DNA of 64,000 nucleotides. Source: Acidobacteriota bacterium. GTDB taxonomy: Bacteria; Acidobacteriota; Terriglobia; UBA7540. The stretch spans positions 1-64,000 of the forward strand of contig SCRD01000006.1 in assembly GCA_004298155.1 (NCBI GenBank), in the 5' to 3' direction. Made by a program: the position numbers and the translations under genes. Shown piece after piece: positions 1 to 8,082 of this stretch (positions within the stretch are counted from its first letter, which is position 1; each line of letters opens with the position of its first letter). The notes under the pieces were generated by a model. That model saw only the letters and a list, made by a program, of their open reading frames with translations, searched no databases and was not told the DNA's origin.

Positions 1-136
1 ACTGTGGCTCCGCTCGCATCCCCCATTTTCGGGTAAGGGGGCATGCTCGCTCCGCCACTCAAAACAAAGCACCAGGATTTTTCCCTTGACCCCGCCGCCC
101 CCTTCATAGATGCGCCACCCACGTACACCGTACGGG

Positions 137-853
137 TCAGGTGGTGTGGAACGTGACGACACTTAGGATGAGGTTATACGAAGCATGCTCTGCAATAGAG
201 GGGGCCAACGAGCGTGCTTTGTTGTTCAGGTAGATGTCGAGCACGGAGACAACAAAGACCTTAGCCATGAATAAGACATTTCCCAGATGACACGCGGCAT
301 AAATCGCGCTTGAAACCAACGCAGCCCACCGCCGGCCCCAATTCTGACGGAGCACCAAGTAAAGGTAGCCCCGGAACAACAGCTCTTCAAGAATAGGTCC
401 TATCACGCCGATGATCAGAGGCTCAAAGGGGTGCTGGATGATACGACCCAGGGGTTGTACCCCGACCATTAAGGTATGGCGTGACGGCCCCAGGGCCGAC
501 ACGAGGTAAGCGGTGCCGTACAAGAAGATGAGTTCGGCTCCCGCAAGGGCGAGTCCGGGCCCTATCCAGGCGAGCGTTCTCCTGGACCAAAGGACCCCTC
601 GAGACAGGCCGAACTGCCGCAGCCGAGGCCGATACTCATGCTGCAGGACGAAGCAGAGCGCGGTGTACCCGACATATAGAAACAGAACCCCGTCCGCCCA
701 AGATTTGGAGATGACACTGCAAAGTCCCCCAAAGAGCAACACCACCACACCGAAGAGGAACGCCTTCATGCTGAGCTTGGGGCCTTTCTGCGGCTCGCCG
801 CCCAGCCCTACAACAAGCCTTGGCTCCTCCTCATTGATCTGCAGATCGCTCAT
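137..853 (-). CDS. CPBP (CAAX-like) intramembrane metalloprotease
   Basis: Predicted multi-pass inner-membrane protein of 238 residues in the CPBP/Abi family of intramembrane proteases. The three family motifs are visible: EELLFRG at about residues 156-162, a histidine at 189, and a late HxxxN at 223-227, which together would form the metal site. Hydrophobic segments lie around 30-50, 53-70, 95-120, 145-155 and 180-205. The first 28 residues are polar and probably cytoplasmic. No strong Shine-Dalgarno precedes the ATG. It stands alone upstream of a gene-poor stretch. Bacterial members act in prenyl-protein processing or bacteriocin self-immunity, and the substrate here cannot be told. Two further CPBP proteins occur in the window. 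Confidence 0.85.
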   Translation of the reverse strand: MSDLQINEEEPRLVVGLGGEPQKGPKLSMKAFLFGVVVLLFGGLCSVISKSWADGVLFLYVGYTALCFVLQHEYRPRLRQFGLSRGVLWSRRTLAWIGPGLALAGAELIFLYGTAYLVSALGPSRHTLMVGVQPLGRIIQHPFEPLIIGVIGPILEELLFRGYLYLVLRQNWGRRWAALVSSAIYAACHLGNVLFMAKVFVVSVLDIYLNNKARSLAPSIAEHASYNLILSVVTFHTT

Positions 854-1489
854 TCGTTCTAATGGACCGGAACGATACCCCCCGGCTCCGGCAGCGGGTA
901 GCGCAGAGTTGTTCTGTAACTCTGCGGCTTTTTGTCAGATTCGTGGCTGGCGCAGAAGCTTGCCTTGCAGGTCTGCGGTCTCGCGCAGCGAGAGGCATTT
1001 TTGGAAATTCATCCCGGCTGGCCCAGGACAACGATCGAAGTGTCCTTCAAAAAATAATCTGCAGCTTGGCGATGGCGGCCCGTCGTGACACCACGCCCAT
1101 CCTAACCCTACTCAGCTTAGCTGATCGCAGACCCCCAAGATCAGGGTCTGCGCCAGCCCCGCCATAGTAGAAAGTAATCTACCACATTGGGTGGTAGAGT
1201 GTGTACTAGATAGGTTGGCGCACACCGATTAACCTTGATTTCACAGCACAGCGTAATACCCCGGCTTAATCATGGATTATCGGTCTGAAAGACTGGCCGG
1301 CGTCAAACCGAACCGCCTGCAAGGAAGTTGCAGCGTGTTGGGCAAGTACACGTCCCATTGTGTCTGCAAGCTCGCGGAGAGAGGTTCTTATTGATGTTCA
1401 CGCCCGGCGGCTCACTCCGCGGCCATTAAGCCGGCTCGTCGCATCGGCCTCAGAGCCAGCCGCCGCATAGCCAATTTCAGCCGCAGCGT
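854..1489. other. 636-bp stretch without a convincing gene; two inverted repeats
   Basis: No ORF here has a recognisable protein, ribosome site or conserved composition. It holds two clear inverted repeats. One is at 1126-1134/1144-1152 (CGCAGACCC / GGGTCTGCG, 9-nt loop). The other is at 1179-1185/1191-1197 (CTACCAC / GTGGTAG, 5-nt loop). Both lie downstream of rsmI in its direction of transcription, so they could help end that transcript, although only a weak T-rich tail follows on the minus strand. Confidence 0.5.
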
Positions 1490-2389
1490 TTACGAGGGTT
1501 CTTTTTCTGTGCTCTTTTCGAGTTGAAGCTGGCGGTAGGCTTCGCTGCGGGAGATGCCGCGCCCCCGCGCGATGGATTTCAAGGCGGCGCGCTCATCGAG
1601 GCCTTCACTCGCTTTGAGCCTCTCGATTTCCTCCCGTAGTGAAGCGCCGTCTCCTCCGCCCGCTTCCGGAGCGGCGCCCGGCCCCACTATGACCGTCAGT
1701 TCGCCCCTGGCGGGTGTCTTTTTGAGGAAGGCGAGAAGCTCGGTGATGGAACCTCGCAGAAATTGCTCGTGAAGCTTCGTGACTTCCCTCGCAATAACCA
1801 ATTCGCGCTCGCCAAGAATTTCATGGACGTCACGCAAGCACTCAACGATGCGGTGCGGGGCCTCATAGAAAACGATGGTCTTCTCAAAGCCGGCCAGCGC
1901 ACCCAGCGCTTTGCGGCGCGCCGACCTTTTGGCGGGAAAGAATCCTGTAAAGATGAATTCATTCATCGGAAGGGCGGCGACCGCGAGCGCGGCCACCATC
2001 GCTGAAGGGCCTGGCACGGGGACTACCTGGATCTTGTGCCGGATGGCAAGATGGACCAGCCGAAAACCGGGATCGGACAACACCGGAGTGCCGGCATCCG
2101 ACACAAGGGCAATGCTGCTTCCCTGCTCCATTTCCAGAACAAGTTCGGGCGCGCGCGTCATCTCATTGTGTTCGTGATAACTGACGGTACGCGTGCGGAT
2201 GTTGTAATGATTCAGGAGCTTCTGTGTCCGGCGCGTGTCCTCGCAGGCAATGAGGTCGGCGGTCTTCAGCGTGTTCAGCGCCCGCAGGGTGATGTCTTCC
2301 AGATTGCCGATGGGCGTTCCCACAACAAAGAGCCGGCCGCCCGGATGATGCGCGGATGGTAATCGGGCCGGAAAAGTCGCGTTTTTCAT
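1490..2389 (-). CDS. rsmI: 16S rRNA (cytidine1402-2'-O)-methyltransferase
   Basis: Transfers a methyl group from S-adenosylmethionine to the ribose of C1402 in 16S rRNA, in the decoding centre. The 299-residue protein shows the tetrapyrrole-methylase fold markers: VGTPIGNLEDIT near residues 23-34, ACEDTR near 48, the SDAGTPVLSDPG loop near 98-109, and VPGPSA near 124. The C-terminal extension ends in a small helical domain (ISRSEAYRQL), as in other RsmI proteins. Length is normal (about 285 in E. coli). The gene is monocistronic here and diverges from the fmdB-like gene, which has its own promoter in the intergenic gap. No oddities were seen. Confidence 0.93.
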   Translation of the reverse strand: MKNATFPARLPSAHHPGGRLFVVGTPIGNLEDITLRALNTLKTADLIACEDTRRTQKLLNHYNIRTRTVSYHEHNEMTRAPELVLEMEQGSSIALVSDAGTPVLSDPGFRLVHLAIRHKIQVVPVPGPSAMVAALAVAALPMNEFIFTGFFPAKRSARRKALGALAGFEKTIVFYEAPHRIVECLRDVHEILGERELVIAREVTKLHEQFLRGSITELLAFLKKTPARGELTVIVGPGAAPEAGGGDGASLREEIERLKASEGLDERAALKSIARGRGISRSEAYRQLQLEKSTEKEPS

Positions 2390-2549
2390 CAGGATCGCCT
2401 CGCTTCAGAATGTTTTGGGGCCGCGCACCGGCCTCCAGTGTACCAATTGATCTGCGCAGGCACAATGAATTACCCGCGAACACCACCGGCATAAATCTGA
2501 TGGAGCGGGGGGAGCAGCGATTACGTAGGCTACCTCCTTTGCAACGGTT

Positions 2550-2579
2550 TTGACCGGAACTCGCGCGCGTTGCTATAAT
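2550..2579 (+). promoter_or_regulatory. sigma70-type promoter of the fmdB-like gene
   Basis: A -35 box TTGACC (2550-2555) and a perfect -10 box TATAAT (2574-2579) are separated by 18 nt. Transcription would start near 2586, giving a leader of about 20 nt that contains the AGGAGG ribosome site at 2596-2601. The promoter rules out a translation start further upstream. Confidence 0.75.
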
Positions 2580-2606
2580 ATTTTAGTGGTTGGTCAGGAG
2601 GTGACC

Positions 2607-2906
2607 TTGCCCCTCTACGAATATCGATGTGAAAAGTGCGGCGCCCTAATTGAGAAAATCCAGAAGTTCAGCGATCCGCCGTTAGCGACGTGCGAAAAAT
2701 GTGGTGGAGAGCTTACCCGTCTGCTCTCCGCGCCTGCAATTCAATTTAAAGGCAGCGGATGGTACGTGACGGATTACGCTCGAAAATCGAATCCCGCTGA
2801 AACTGGAAAATCCGACGGCGGGTCTGCCGCGAAGCCCGCTGCGGCCTCCGAGACGTCATCCACCAAAAGCAAGCCTTCCGATTCGAAGCCTTCTGTGAGC
2901 AAGTAA
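2607..2906 (+). CDS. FmdB-type zinc-ribbon protein
   Basis: A 99-residue protein of the FmdB regulatory-protein family. The N-terminus MPLYEYRCEKCG is diagnostic, and a zinc ribbon is formed by Cys8, Cys11, Cys29 and Cys32. Residues 33-60 complete the family domain (LLSAPAIQFKGSGWYVTDY). The tail from about 60 is a low-complexity Ser/Lys/Pro/Ala segment, which is common in these proteins. The start is taken as TTG at 2607: a perfect AGGAGG lies five bases upstream and the family N-terminus begins exactly there. An in-frame GTG at 2601 overlaps that ribosome site. The function of the family is not well defined; a role in transcription was proposed for methylotroph members. Confidence 0.85.
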   Translation: MPLYEYRCEKCGALIEKIQKFSDPPLATCEKCGGELTRLLSAPAIQFKGSGWYVTDYARKSNPAETGKSDGGSAAKPAAASETSSTKSKPSDSKPSVSK

Positions 2907-3022
2907 GTTTAACCAGACATGGAAACTTGTGCGCTTGGGAAAACCCATCAGCGCGACCGGCAGGAGTGTTTGCAGGCGCGGCATCGATCGGGAAATCACC
3001 TGCCGGTGCCGGAATGGCGGGG

Positions 3023-3508
3023 TCATCCTTCGGGCCACGCGCCCAGCAGCCGCCTCACCACGACCAACTCGCCCAGGTGATAAGAGTTGTGGTCGGCAAC
3101 AAGCAGCGCCTCACGCAGGATTGTCTGCCCGTCGCCGTGCGGAATGGCGGCGAGAAGGTCGGTCTTTGGGTTGGAAACCAGACTTTGCATTTCCTTAAGA
3201 TCGCGCCGAAAGGATTTGACAGATTTTGTCCAGGCCGCAGCGCTGGGAGGGGCATCGTCCTTGGGCCAGTAACCACTGGGGAAATCCGGCGAAATGTGGC
3301 CCGGGTTCCTGCTGAACTCGAGGATGTCCCACTGCGCGATGCGCATATGCTCAAGTATCCGCCAGGGCGTATGCGGGATGCCCTGTGGCCGGGCGCCTCG
3401 AAGCTTCTCCGGAAGGCCGCCAATGGCGCCATCGAAATCGACGTGGGCCCCGCCGCCCCGAAGCAGGTAAAGCAGGTGCTTGCGTAAAGCGTCTTGCTCG
3501 TCTTCCAT
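3023..3508 (-). CDS. DinB-family protein
   Basis: A 161-residue four-helix-bundle protein of the DinB/YfiT-like superfamily, whose members bind a divalent metal with three histidines and often act as thiol-dependent transferases. The likely ligands are His54 (in [13 protein letters not shown]), His140 and His144 ([10 protein letters not shown]). The ATG at 3508 is chosen because AGGAGG lies eight bases upstream; a longer in-frame start ten codons earlier lacks a ribosome site. The gene lies between the fmdB-like gene (convergent) and galU (same strand, 75 bp upstream). Substrate and cofactor thiol are unknown. A decayed DinB-like fragment lies near 17.1-17.3 kb. Confidence 0.8.
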   Translation of the reverse strand: MEDEQDALRKHLLYLLRGGGAHVDFDGAIGGLPEKLRGARPQGIPHTPWRILEHMRIAQWDILEFSRNPGHISPDFPSGYWPKDDAPPSAAAWTKSVKSFRRDLKEMQSLVSNPKTDLLAAIPHGDGQTILREALLVADHNSYHLGELVVVRRLLGAWPEG

Positions 3509-3583
3509 GACAATTACCTCCTGGCCCTCACTGAACAAGCAGCGGGAGACGAAGGTGCAAACGGACCCGATGGCTCGGAACTG

Positions 3584-4462
3584 TCACAATTGCAATGACT
3601 TGAGGTATTTCCGAAACTGCTGGCCCATGGTCGGCTCCTTCAGCGCATACTCCACGGTGGCCTTTAAAAACCCGAGTTTATCGCCTGCGTCATAACGCTT
3701 CCCTTCAAAAATAAAGCCATAGATCGGCTCGTCCTTCAGTAGACTCTTGAGGGCATCGGTCAATTGGATTTCCCCTCCCTTGCCCCGCTTCGTTGTAGTC
3801 AGCTTCTTGAAGATCCTGGGAGTCAGAATGTAACGGCCGATAATCGCCATGTTGGACGGTGCATCCGCCGGCGATGGCTTTTCAACCAGATCTTTCACCC
3901 GGAACAAACGGCCATTCCATTGGGAGTTGCGGACCGGCTCGGCGGCTATAATTCCATAGCTTCCTACGGTCGGTTTCGGGACACGCTCAATGGCCAGAAT
4001 GCTGGCGTTGAATTTATCAAAAACTTCGGCCATCTGTTTCAGGCAGGGGACCCCGCTGTCAATGACATCGTCCGAGAGCACCACGGCGAAGGGCTCCTCG
4101 TCCACGAGTTCGCGCGACATCAGCACAGCGTGTCCAAGCCCTTTCGGATATTTCTGCCGCAGGTAGACGACATCGCACAAAGACGAAATCTCCCTTACTC
4201 GTTTCCTTAGCTGCTCCTTACCACGCCCTGCCAGCTCATGCTCGAGCTCGGCGGAAACATCAAAGTGGTTTTCAATGGCACTCTTACCGCGTCCGGTCAC
4301 AAAAATGGTGAGGGGTATTCCAGCGGCCGCCACTTCTTCCACGGCATATTGCACTAGAGGTTTGTCCACAACGGGAAGCATCTCTTTAGGTTGTGCCTTG
4401 GTCGCGGGCAGGAACCGGGTGCCCAACCCGGCCACAGGCAGCACAGCTTTTCGAACTTTCAT
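3584..4462 (-). CDS. galU: UTP-glucose-1-phosphate uridylyltransferase
   Basis: Makes UDP-glucose from UTP and glucose 1-phosphate, feeding cell-envelope polysaccharide and glycosylation pathways. The nucleotide-binding signature at the N-terminus (AVLPVAGLGTRFLPATKAQ then PKEMLPVVDKP) and the VLSDDVID segment identify it. At 292 residues it has the normal length for bacterial GalU. It is transcribed away from tsaD, and a plausible promoter lies about 45-75 bp upstream. It may run on into the DinB-like gene, which follows after 75 bp on the same strand. Confidence 0.93.
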   Translation of the reverse strand: MKVRKAVLPVAGLGTRFLPATKAQPKEMLPVVDKPLVQYAVEEVAAAGIPLTIFVTGRGKSAIENHFDVSAELEHELAGRGKEQLRKRVREISSLCDVVYLRQKYPKGLGHAVLMSRELVDEEPFAVVLSDDVIDSGVPCLKQMAEVFDKFNASILAIERVPKPTVGSYGIIAAEPVRNSQWNGRLFRVKDLVEKPSPADAPSNMAIIGRYILTPRIFKKLTTTKRGKGGEIQLTDALKSLLKDEPIYGFIFEGKRYDAGDKLGFLKATVEYALKEPTMGQQFRKYLKSLQL

Positions 4463-4507
4463 GGTCGCCTCCCCAAGGTCCGGATGAGCCCGGGATCAAA
4501 AAAAGTC

Positions 4508-4537
4508 AGTCTATCTTCTTTGCAGGAACACAGTCAA
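4508..4537 (-). promoter_or_regulatory. candidate promoter of galU
   Basis: On the minus strand, a -35 box TTGACT (4537-4532) and a -10 box TAGACT (4513-4508) are spaced by 18 nt, 46 bp before the galU ATG. Both boxes match the sigma70 consensus at four or more of six positions. Confidence 0.4.
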
Positions 4538-4627
4538 AGGTTAAGTAACTGCCTGACACCAGCCAACAGCCTGCGCCGATATTGCGCCAGCGCATGCCTT
4601 TTTGACAGCATGGTAAGATAACTGATT

Positions 4628-5773
4628 ATGCTCGTTCTCGGAATCGAGTCCAGTTGCGATGAAACGGCGGCGGCTGTCGTAGCGGATGGCACTCGCATCC
4701 TCTCGAACGTGGTCGCCTCGCAAATCAAGATCCACGAAAGGTTCGGCGGCGTTGTTCCGGAGTTGGCATCCCGCGAGCACCTGAGGAAGATCGCACCCAT
4801 CGTGGATGAGGCCTGCCGCCAGGCCGGAACGACGCTTGACGGCATTGAGGCAATTGCCGTCACGGAAGGCCCCGGCCTCATTGGCTCGTTGCTGGTGGGG
4901 CTGGTTTACGGCAAGGCATTGGCGCTTTCATTATGCAAACCCCTAGTTGGGGTAAACCATCTTGAGGGACACATCCACGCGGTCCTGCTCCACAACTCGA
5001 TGGAACGCCAGGCAGGCAAGCACGTTCCCGCCGCTGAATTTCCCAGCATTACCCTTGTTGTTTCAGGGGGGCACACCACCCTTTATCGCGTGGAATCCCA
5101 TGTGCCGCCGGAAGCAAACCGACCGTCGTTCTCCTACAAAATGCTCGGGCAGACCCGCGACGATGCGGCCGGCGAAGCTTTCGACAAAGTTGCAAAGCTA
5201 CTCGCCCTCGGATACCCCGGCGGCCCCGTCATTGACAGGCTTGCCCGACATGGCAAACCCAGTGCATCCGAATTCGGGCGGATCCGGATGAAAGGTAACC
5301 AGCTCGACTTCAGCTTTTCGGGACTCAAGACGGCAGTGCTCTATCGGGTGCGCGGCACTCCGCTCGCTATCGAGGCTGAAGAACGCCAGACCTGGCGGAA
5401 CGCCTCACACGATGCGGTTTCCCAGGAGGAGTTTCTCGCACATTGTTCACAGGCCACACTCGACCTTGTTGCAAGCTTTCAGGAGGCGGTCGTCGACGAT
5501 CTGGTTCAACGCACGGTTGCCGCTGCAAACTCAGCCGCGATCCACACTGTCTTTGTATCCGGAGGCGTTGCCTGCAATTCTCTGCTCCGTGAGCGGTTTG
5601 CAAAAGCAGCAGCGGAGGGTGAATTCAAAGTCTTTTTCCCTTCTCCCGGTCTTTCTACCGACAATGCCGCCATGATCGCTGCCGCCGGTTACTATAAGTT
5701 AGTCGCCGGTTACCGCGATGGCGCTTCCCTGAACGCCCACGCATCCCTTCCACTGGGCAAGAGCGACTCATAG
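4628..5773 (+). CDS. tsaD: tRNA N6-adenosine threonylcarbamoyltransferase
   Basis: Catalytic subunit for the universal t6A37 modification of ANN-decoding tRNAs; it transfers the threonylcarbamoyl group from the TsaC product. The N-terminal GIESSCDETAAAVV, the metal-binding NHLEGHIHA (HxxxH), the SGGHTTLY loop and the late VSGGVACNSLLRE and STDNAAMIA motifs are all present. At 381 residues it is longer than E. coli TsaD (337), mainly because of an inserted segment after the FSGLKTAVLY motif (around residues 240-270). It is normally cytoplasmic with TsaB and TsaE, neither of which is in the window. Confidence 0.95.
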   Translation: MLVLGIESSCDETAAAVVADGTRILSNVVASQIKIHERFGGVVPELASREHLRKIAPIVDEACRQAGTTLDGIEAIAVTEGPGLIGSLLVGLVYGKALALSLCKPLVGVNHLEGHIHAVLLHNSMERQAGKHVPAAEFPSITLVVSGGHTTLYRVESHVPPEANRPSFSYKMLGQTRDDAAGEAFDKVAKLLALGYPGGPVIDRLARHGKPSASEFGRIRMKGNQLDFSFSGLKTAVLYRVRGTPLAIEAEERQTWRNASHDAVSQEEFLAHCSQATLDLVASFQEAVVDDLVQRTVAAANSAAIHTVFVSGGVACNSLLRERFAKAAAEGEFKVFFPSPGLSTDNAAMIAAAGYYKLVAGYRDGASLNAHASLPLGKSDS

Positions 5774-5976
5774 AACGTCAGTGCCCTGCGCCTAAGGATT
5801 CAAGCGGCCTTCCAACGCTTTCTTTCATGGGCACACTCCGTGCACTGGGAATTTCTGCTTGCCGGAACATTGCTTTTTTCTGTTAAGCTTTCGATTTGAA
5901 TTGCCGCAACTACTGCAGGCGACGTTGCCAGGCCGAACAGCTCGCCTGACCTGTCCCTCGGCGAATAAGGTAGCTC

Positions 5977-8082
5977 ATGCGCGTTGGCGTTGATACTGGC
6001 GGAACGTTTACGGACTGTGTTGTTGCTGATGGCCGGGGCGTAAGAGTCATAAAGGTTTTTTCCGGCCCTCCGGCAGCACCAGACAAAGTTAGCCAGGCCA
6101 TCGTGGACGGCGTCAGCCGCCTGATAGGTGGATTGCCTTTTCTGTCTATTGACATCGCTCATGGCACGACCATTGCAACGAATAGCCTGCTCGAACGGCG
6201 CGGTGCACGCGTGGCGCTGGTTACCACCCACGGCTTCGAGGACCTGATCGAAATCGGACGGCAGTCCCGTTCCCTGCTCTATGACCTCGACCTGCGCCGC
6301 GATCCGCCGCTAGTCCCGCGCCAATTGCGTTTTGGACTGCACGAACGCACCGCATCTGACGGCTCTGTTCTCGTGCGGCCATCTGCTTCTGAATTGCGCA
6401 GGCTCCGCAGCAGAATCTTAGAAGCCGGCGTAGAATCAATAGCAGTATGCCTGTTGTTTTCCTATTCAAACCCCGCAAATGAGCGGCTGCTTATTCGTGC
6501 GCTCCGGAAGCTTAATATTCCACTTTCGATCTCTCATCAGATCCTGCCTGAATTCCGCGAGTACGAGAGGCTTTCAACCACCACCATTAACGCTTACCTT
6601 ATGCCACGCATCGCCTCTTACCTTTCAAGACTTAAAAGCGAGGCCAGCAGAAATTTCGCCATAACATCCAGAGCTGGCCAGCCCGGCACAAAGCGCACGG
6701 ACGTTCGCGTTTTTGTTATGGAATCCAGCGGCGGCATTACCACGGCAAGGCACGCTGCACGAGAGCCGGTCCGAACGATCCTCTCCGGTCCGGCTGGTGG
6801 CGTAGCGGCTGCAGTCCGGCTGGCGGAACGGCTTCGAATTCGCCAGGCAATCAGCTTTGACATGGGTGGGACTTCAACCGATGTCTGCTTGTTTGAGGGG
6901 CGGGCTCGAATTACCAACGAAACCAGGCTGGGAGGCCTTCCTGTTGCAGTCCCGGCAATCGATATCCATTCGGTTGGGGCGGGTGGGGGTTCTCTCGCTC
7001 GCATTGACGCGGGCGGCGCACTCCGGGTTGGACCGGAAAGCGCTGGAGCAACCCCCGGGCCGGTCTGCTACGGCCGCGGCGGGCATCAACCGACCGTCAC
7101 GGATGCAAATCTCATTCTCGGCAGGATCGACCCAGATCATTTCCTTGGCGGGTCTTTTCGCCTCGACGTGCAGGCTACAGAAGCAGCTTTCAAAACATTC
7201 ATCCGTGGGAACGGCAAAAAGCCTGCTGCAACCAGAAGAAGCTTCCATAGCCCCCTGGAGCTTGCCCGCGGAATTATTGCCGTTGCCAATGCCAACATGG
7301 AACGGGCACTGCGGGTCATCTCCGTCGAGCACGGCCACGACCCTCGTGACTTTACATTAATTTCTTTCGGGGGCGCCGGAGGATTGCAGGCTGCAGACCT
7401 TGCTCGTTCACTCGGCCTGGCCGGAACCATCATTCCTCTAAACCCGGGCACGTTTTCGGCCCTCGGCATCCTGATGTCAGACGCAGTCAAAGACGTTTCT
7501 CAATCCGTTTTGATAACCCCGCCGGCGGATGGGCGCTCGGCTGTGTTTCGCCAGTTCCTTTACAAAATTGCCCGCCGGTTCCGGCAGATCGAGCGTGCGG
7601 CCCGCAAGGAACTCCGGCGCGACCATTTTCCACGGGGCAGAATACAAGTGGAGAAACATCTTGACTTACGCTACGCGGGCCAATCCTATGAGCTGACGGT
7701 ACCCTTCTCTCCCGGATTTCCAGCCGATTTCGAATTTCTGCACGAGAAGGCTTACGGCTACACCCACGGCCGCAAGCCGCTGGAGATAGTCAACCTGCGG
7801 CTGCGTTTGACGGTCCTAAACGCACATCAAACACCGTTCTCGCTCGTCGCCAGAAACACTCGCCGACGCGTCGGCAGTGCATTGCTGAAGGAAAAGAATG
7901 TTTGGTTTGGCAATCAGTTTCACCGGACACTACTCTATAAACGGGAACGGCTTGAACCGGGCATGCGATTTGACGGTCCGGCCGTAGTGACGGAATACAG
8001 TTCCACCACGGTTGTGCCGCCCGGTTTTACCTGCCGGGTGGACAAAGACCTGAACTTGGTGCTCACTTACAATGCGAATTGA
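5977..8082 (+). CDS. hyuA: Hydantoinase/oxoprolinase subunit A
   Basis: A 701-residue protein of the HyuA/5-oxoprolinase family, which hydrolyses cyclic amides such as hydantoins or 5-oxoproline with ATP. The N-terminal RVGVDTGGTFTDCVV phosphate-binding loop is diagnostic, and the later FDMGGTSTDV and SFGGAGGLQA motifs complete the actin-like ATPase fold. An AAGG ribosome site lies just before the ATG. The next gene, hyuB, starts 11 bp before this one stops, so the two are translationally coupled and probably form one enzyme. The exact substrate (hydantoin, oxoproline, carboxylated ketone or N-methylhydantoin) cannot be read from sequence. Confidence 0.9.
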   Translation: MRVGVDTGGTFTDCVVADGRGVRVIKVFSGPPAAPDKVSQAIVDGVSRLIGGLPFLSIDIAHGTTIATNSLLERRGARVALVTTHGFEDLIEIGRQSRSLLYDLDLRRDPPLVPRQLRFGLHERTASDGSVLVRPSASELRRLRSRILEAGVESIAVCLLFSYSNPANERLLIRALRKLNIPLSISHQILPEFREYERLSTTTINAYLMPRIASYLSRLKSEASRNFAITSRAGQPGTKRTDVRVFVMESSGGITTARHAAREPVRTILSGPAGGVAAAVRLAERLRIRQAISFDMGGTSTDVCLFEGRARITNETRLGGLPVAVPAIDIHSVGAGGGSLARIDAGGALRVGPESAGATPGPVCYGRGGHQPTVTDANLILGRIDPDHFLGGSFRLDVQATEAAFKTFIRGNGKKPAATRRSFHSPLELARGIIAVANANMERALRVISVEHGHDPRDFTLISFGGAGGLQAADLARSLGLAGTIIPLNPGTFSALGILMSDAVKDVSQSVLITPPADGRSAVFRQFLYKIARRFRQIERAARKELRRDHFPRGRIQVEKHLDLRYAGQSYELTVPFSPGFPADFEFLHEKAYGYTHGRKPLEIVNLRLRLTVLNAHQTPFSLVARNTRRRVGSALLKEKNVWFGNQFHRTLLYKRERLEPGMRFDGPAVVTEYSSTTVVPPGFTCRVDKDLNLVLTYNAN

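Noticed and set aside
513-1088. 191-codon frame on the plus strand
   Set aside because: Lies mostly antisense to the CPBP gene, has no ribosome site and no protein-like pattern.
862-1167. 101-codon frame in the gene-poor stretch
   Set aside because: Arg/Ala/Pro-rich composition typical of a GC-rich random frame; no family resemblance or ribosome site.
2927-3487. 186-codon plus-strand frame
   Set aside because: Antisense shadow of the DinB-like gene, which has metal-ligand histidines and AGGAGG.
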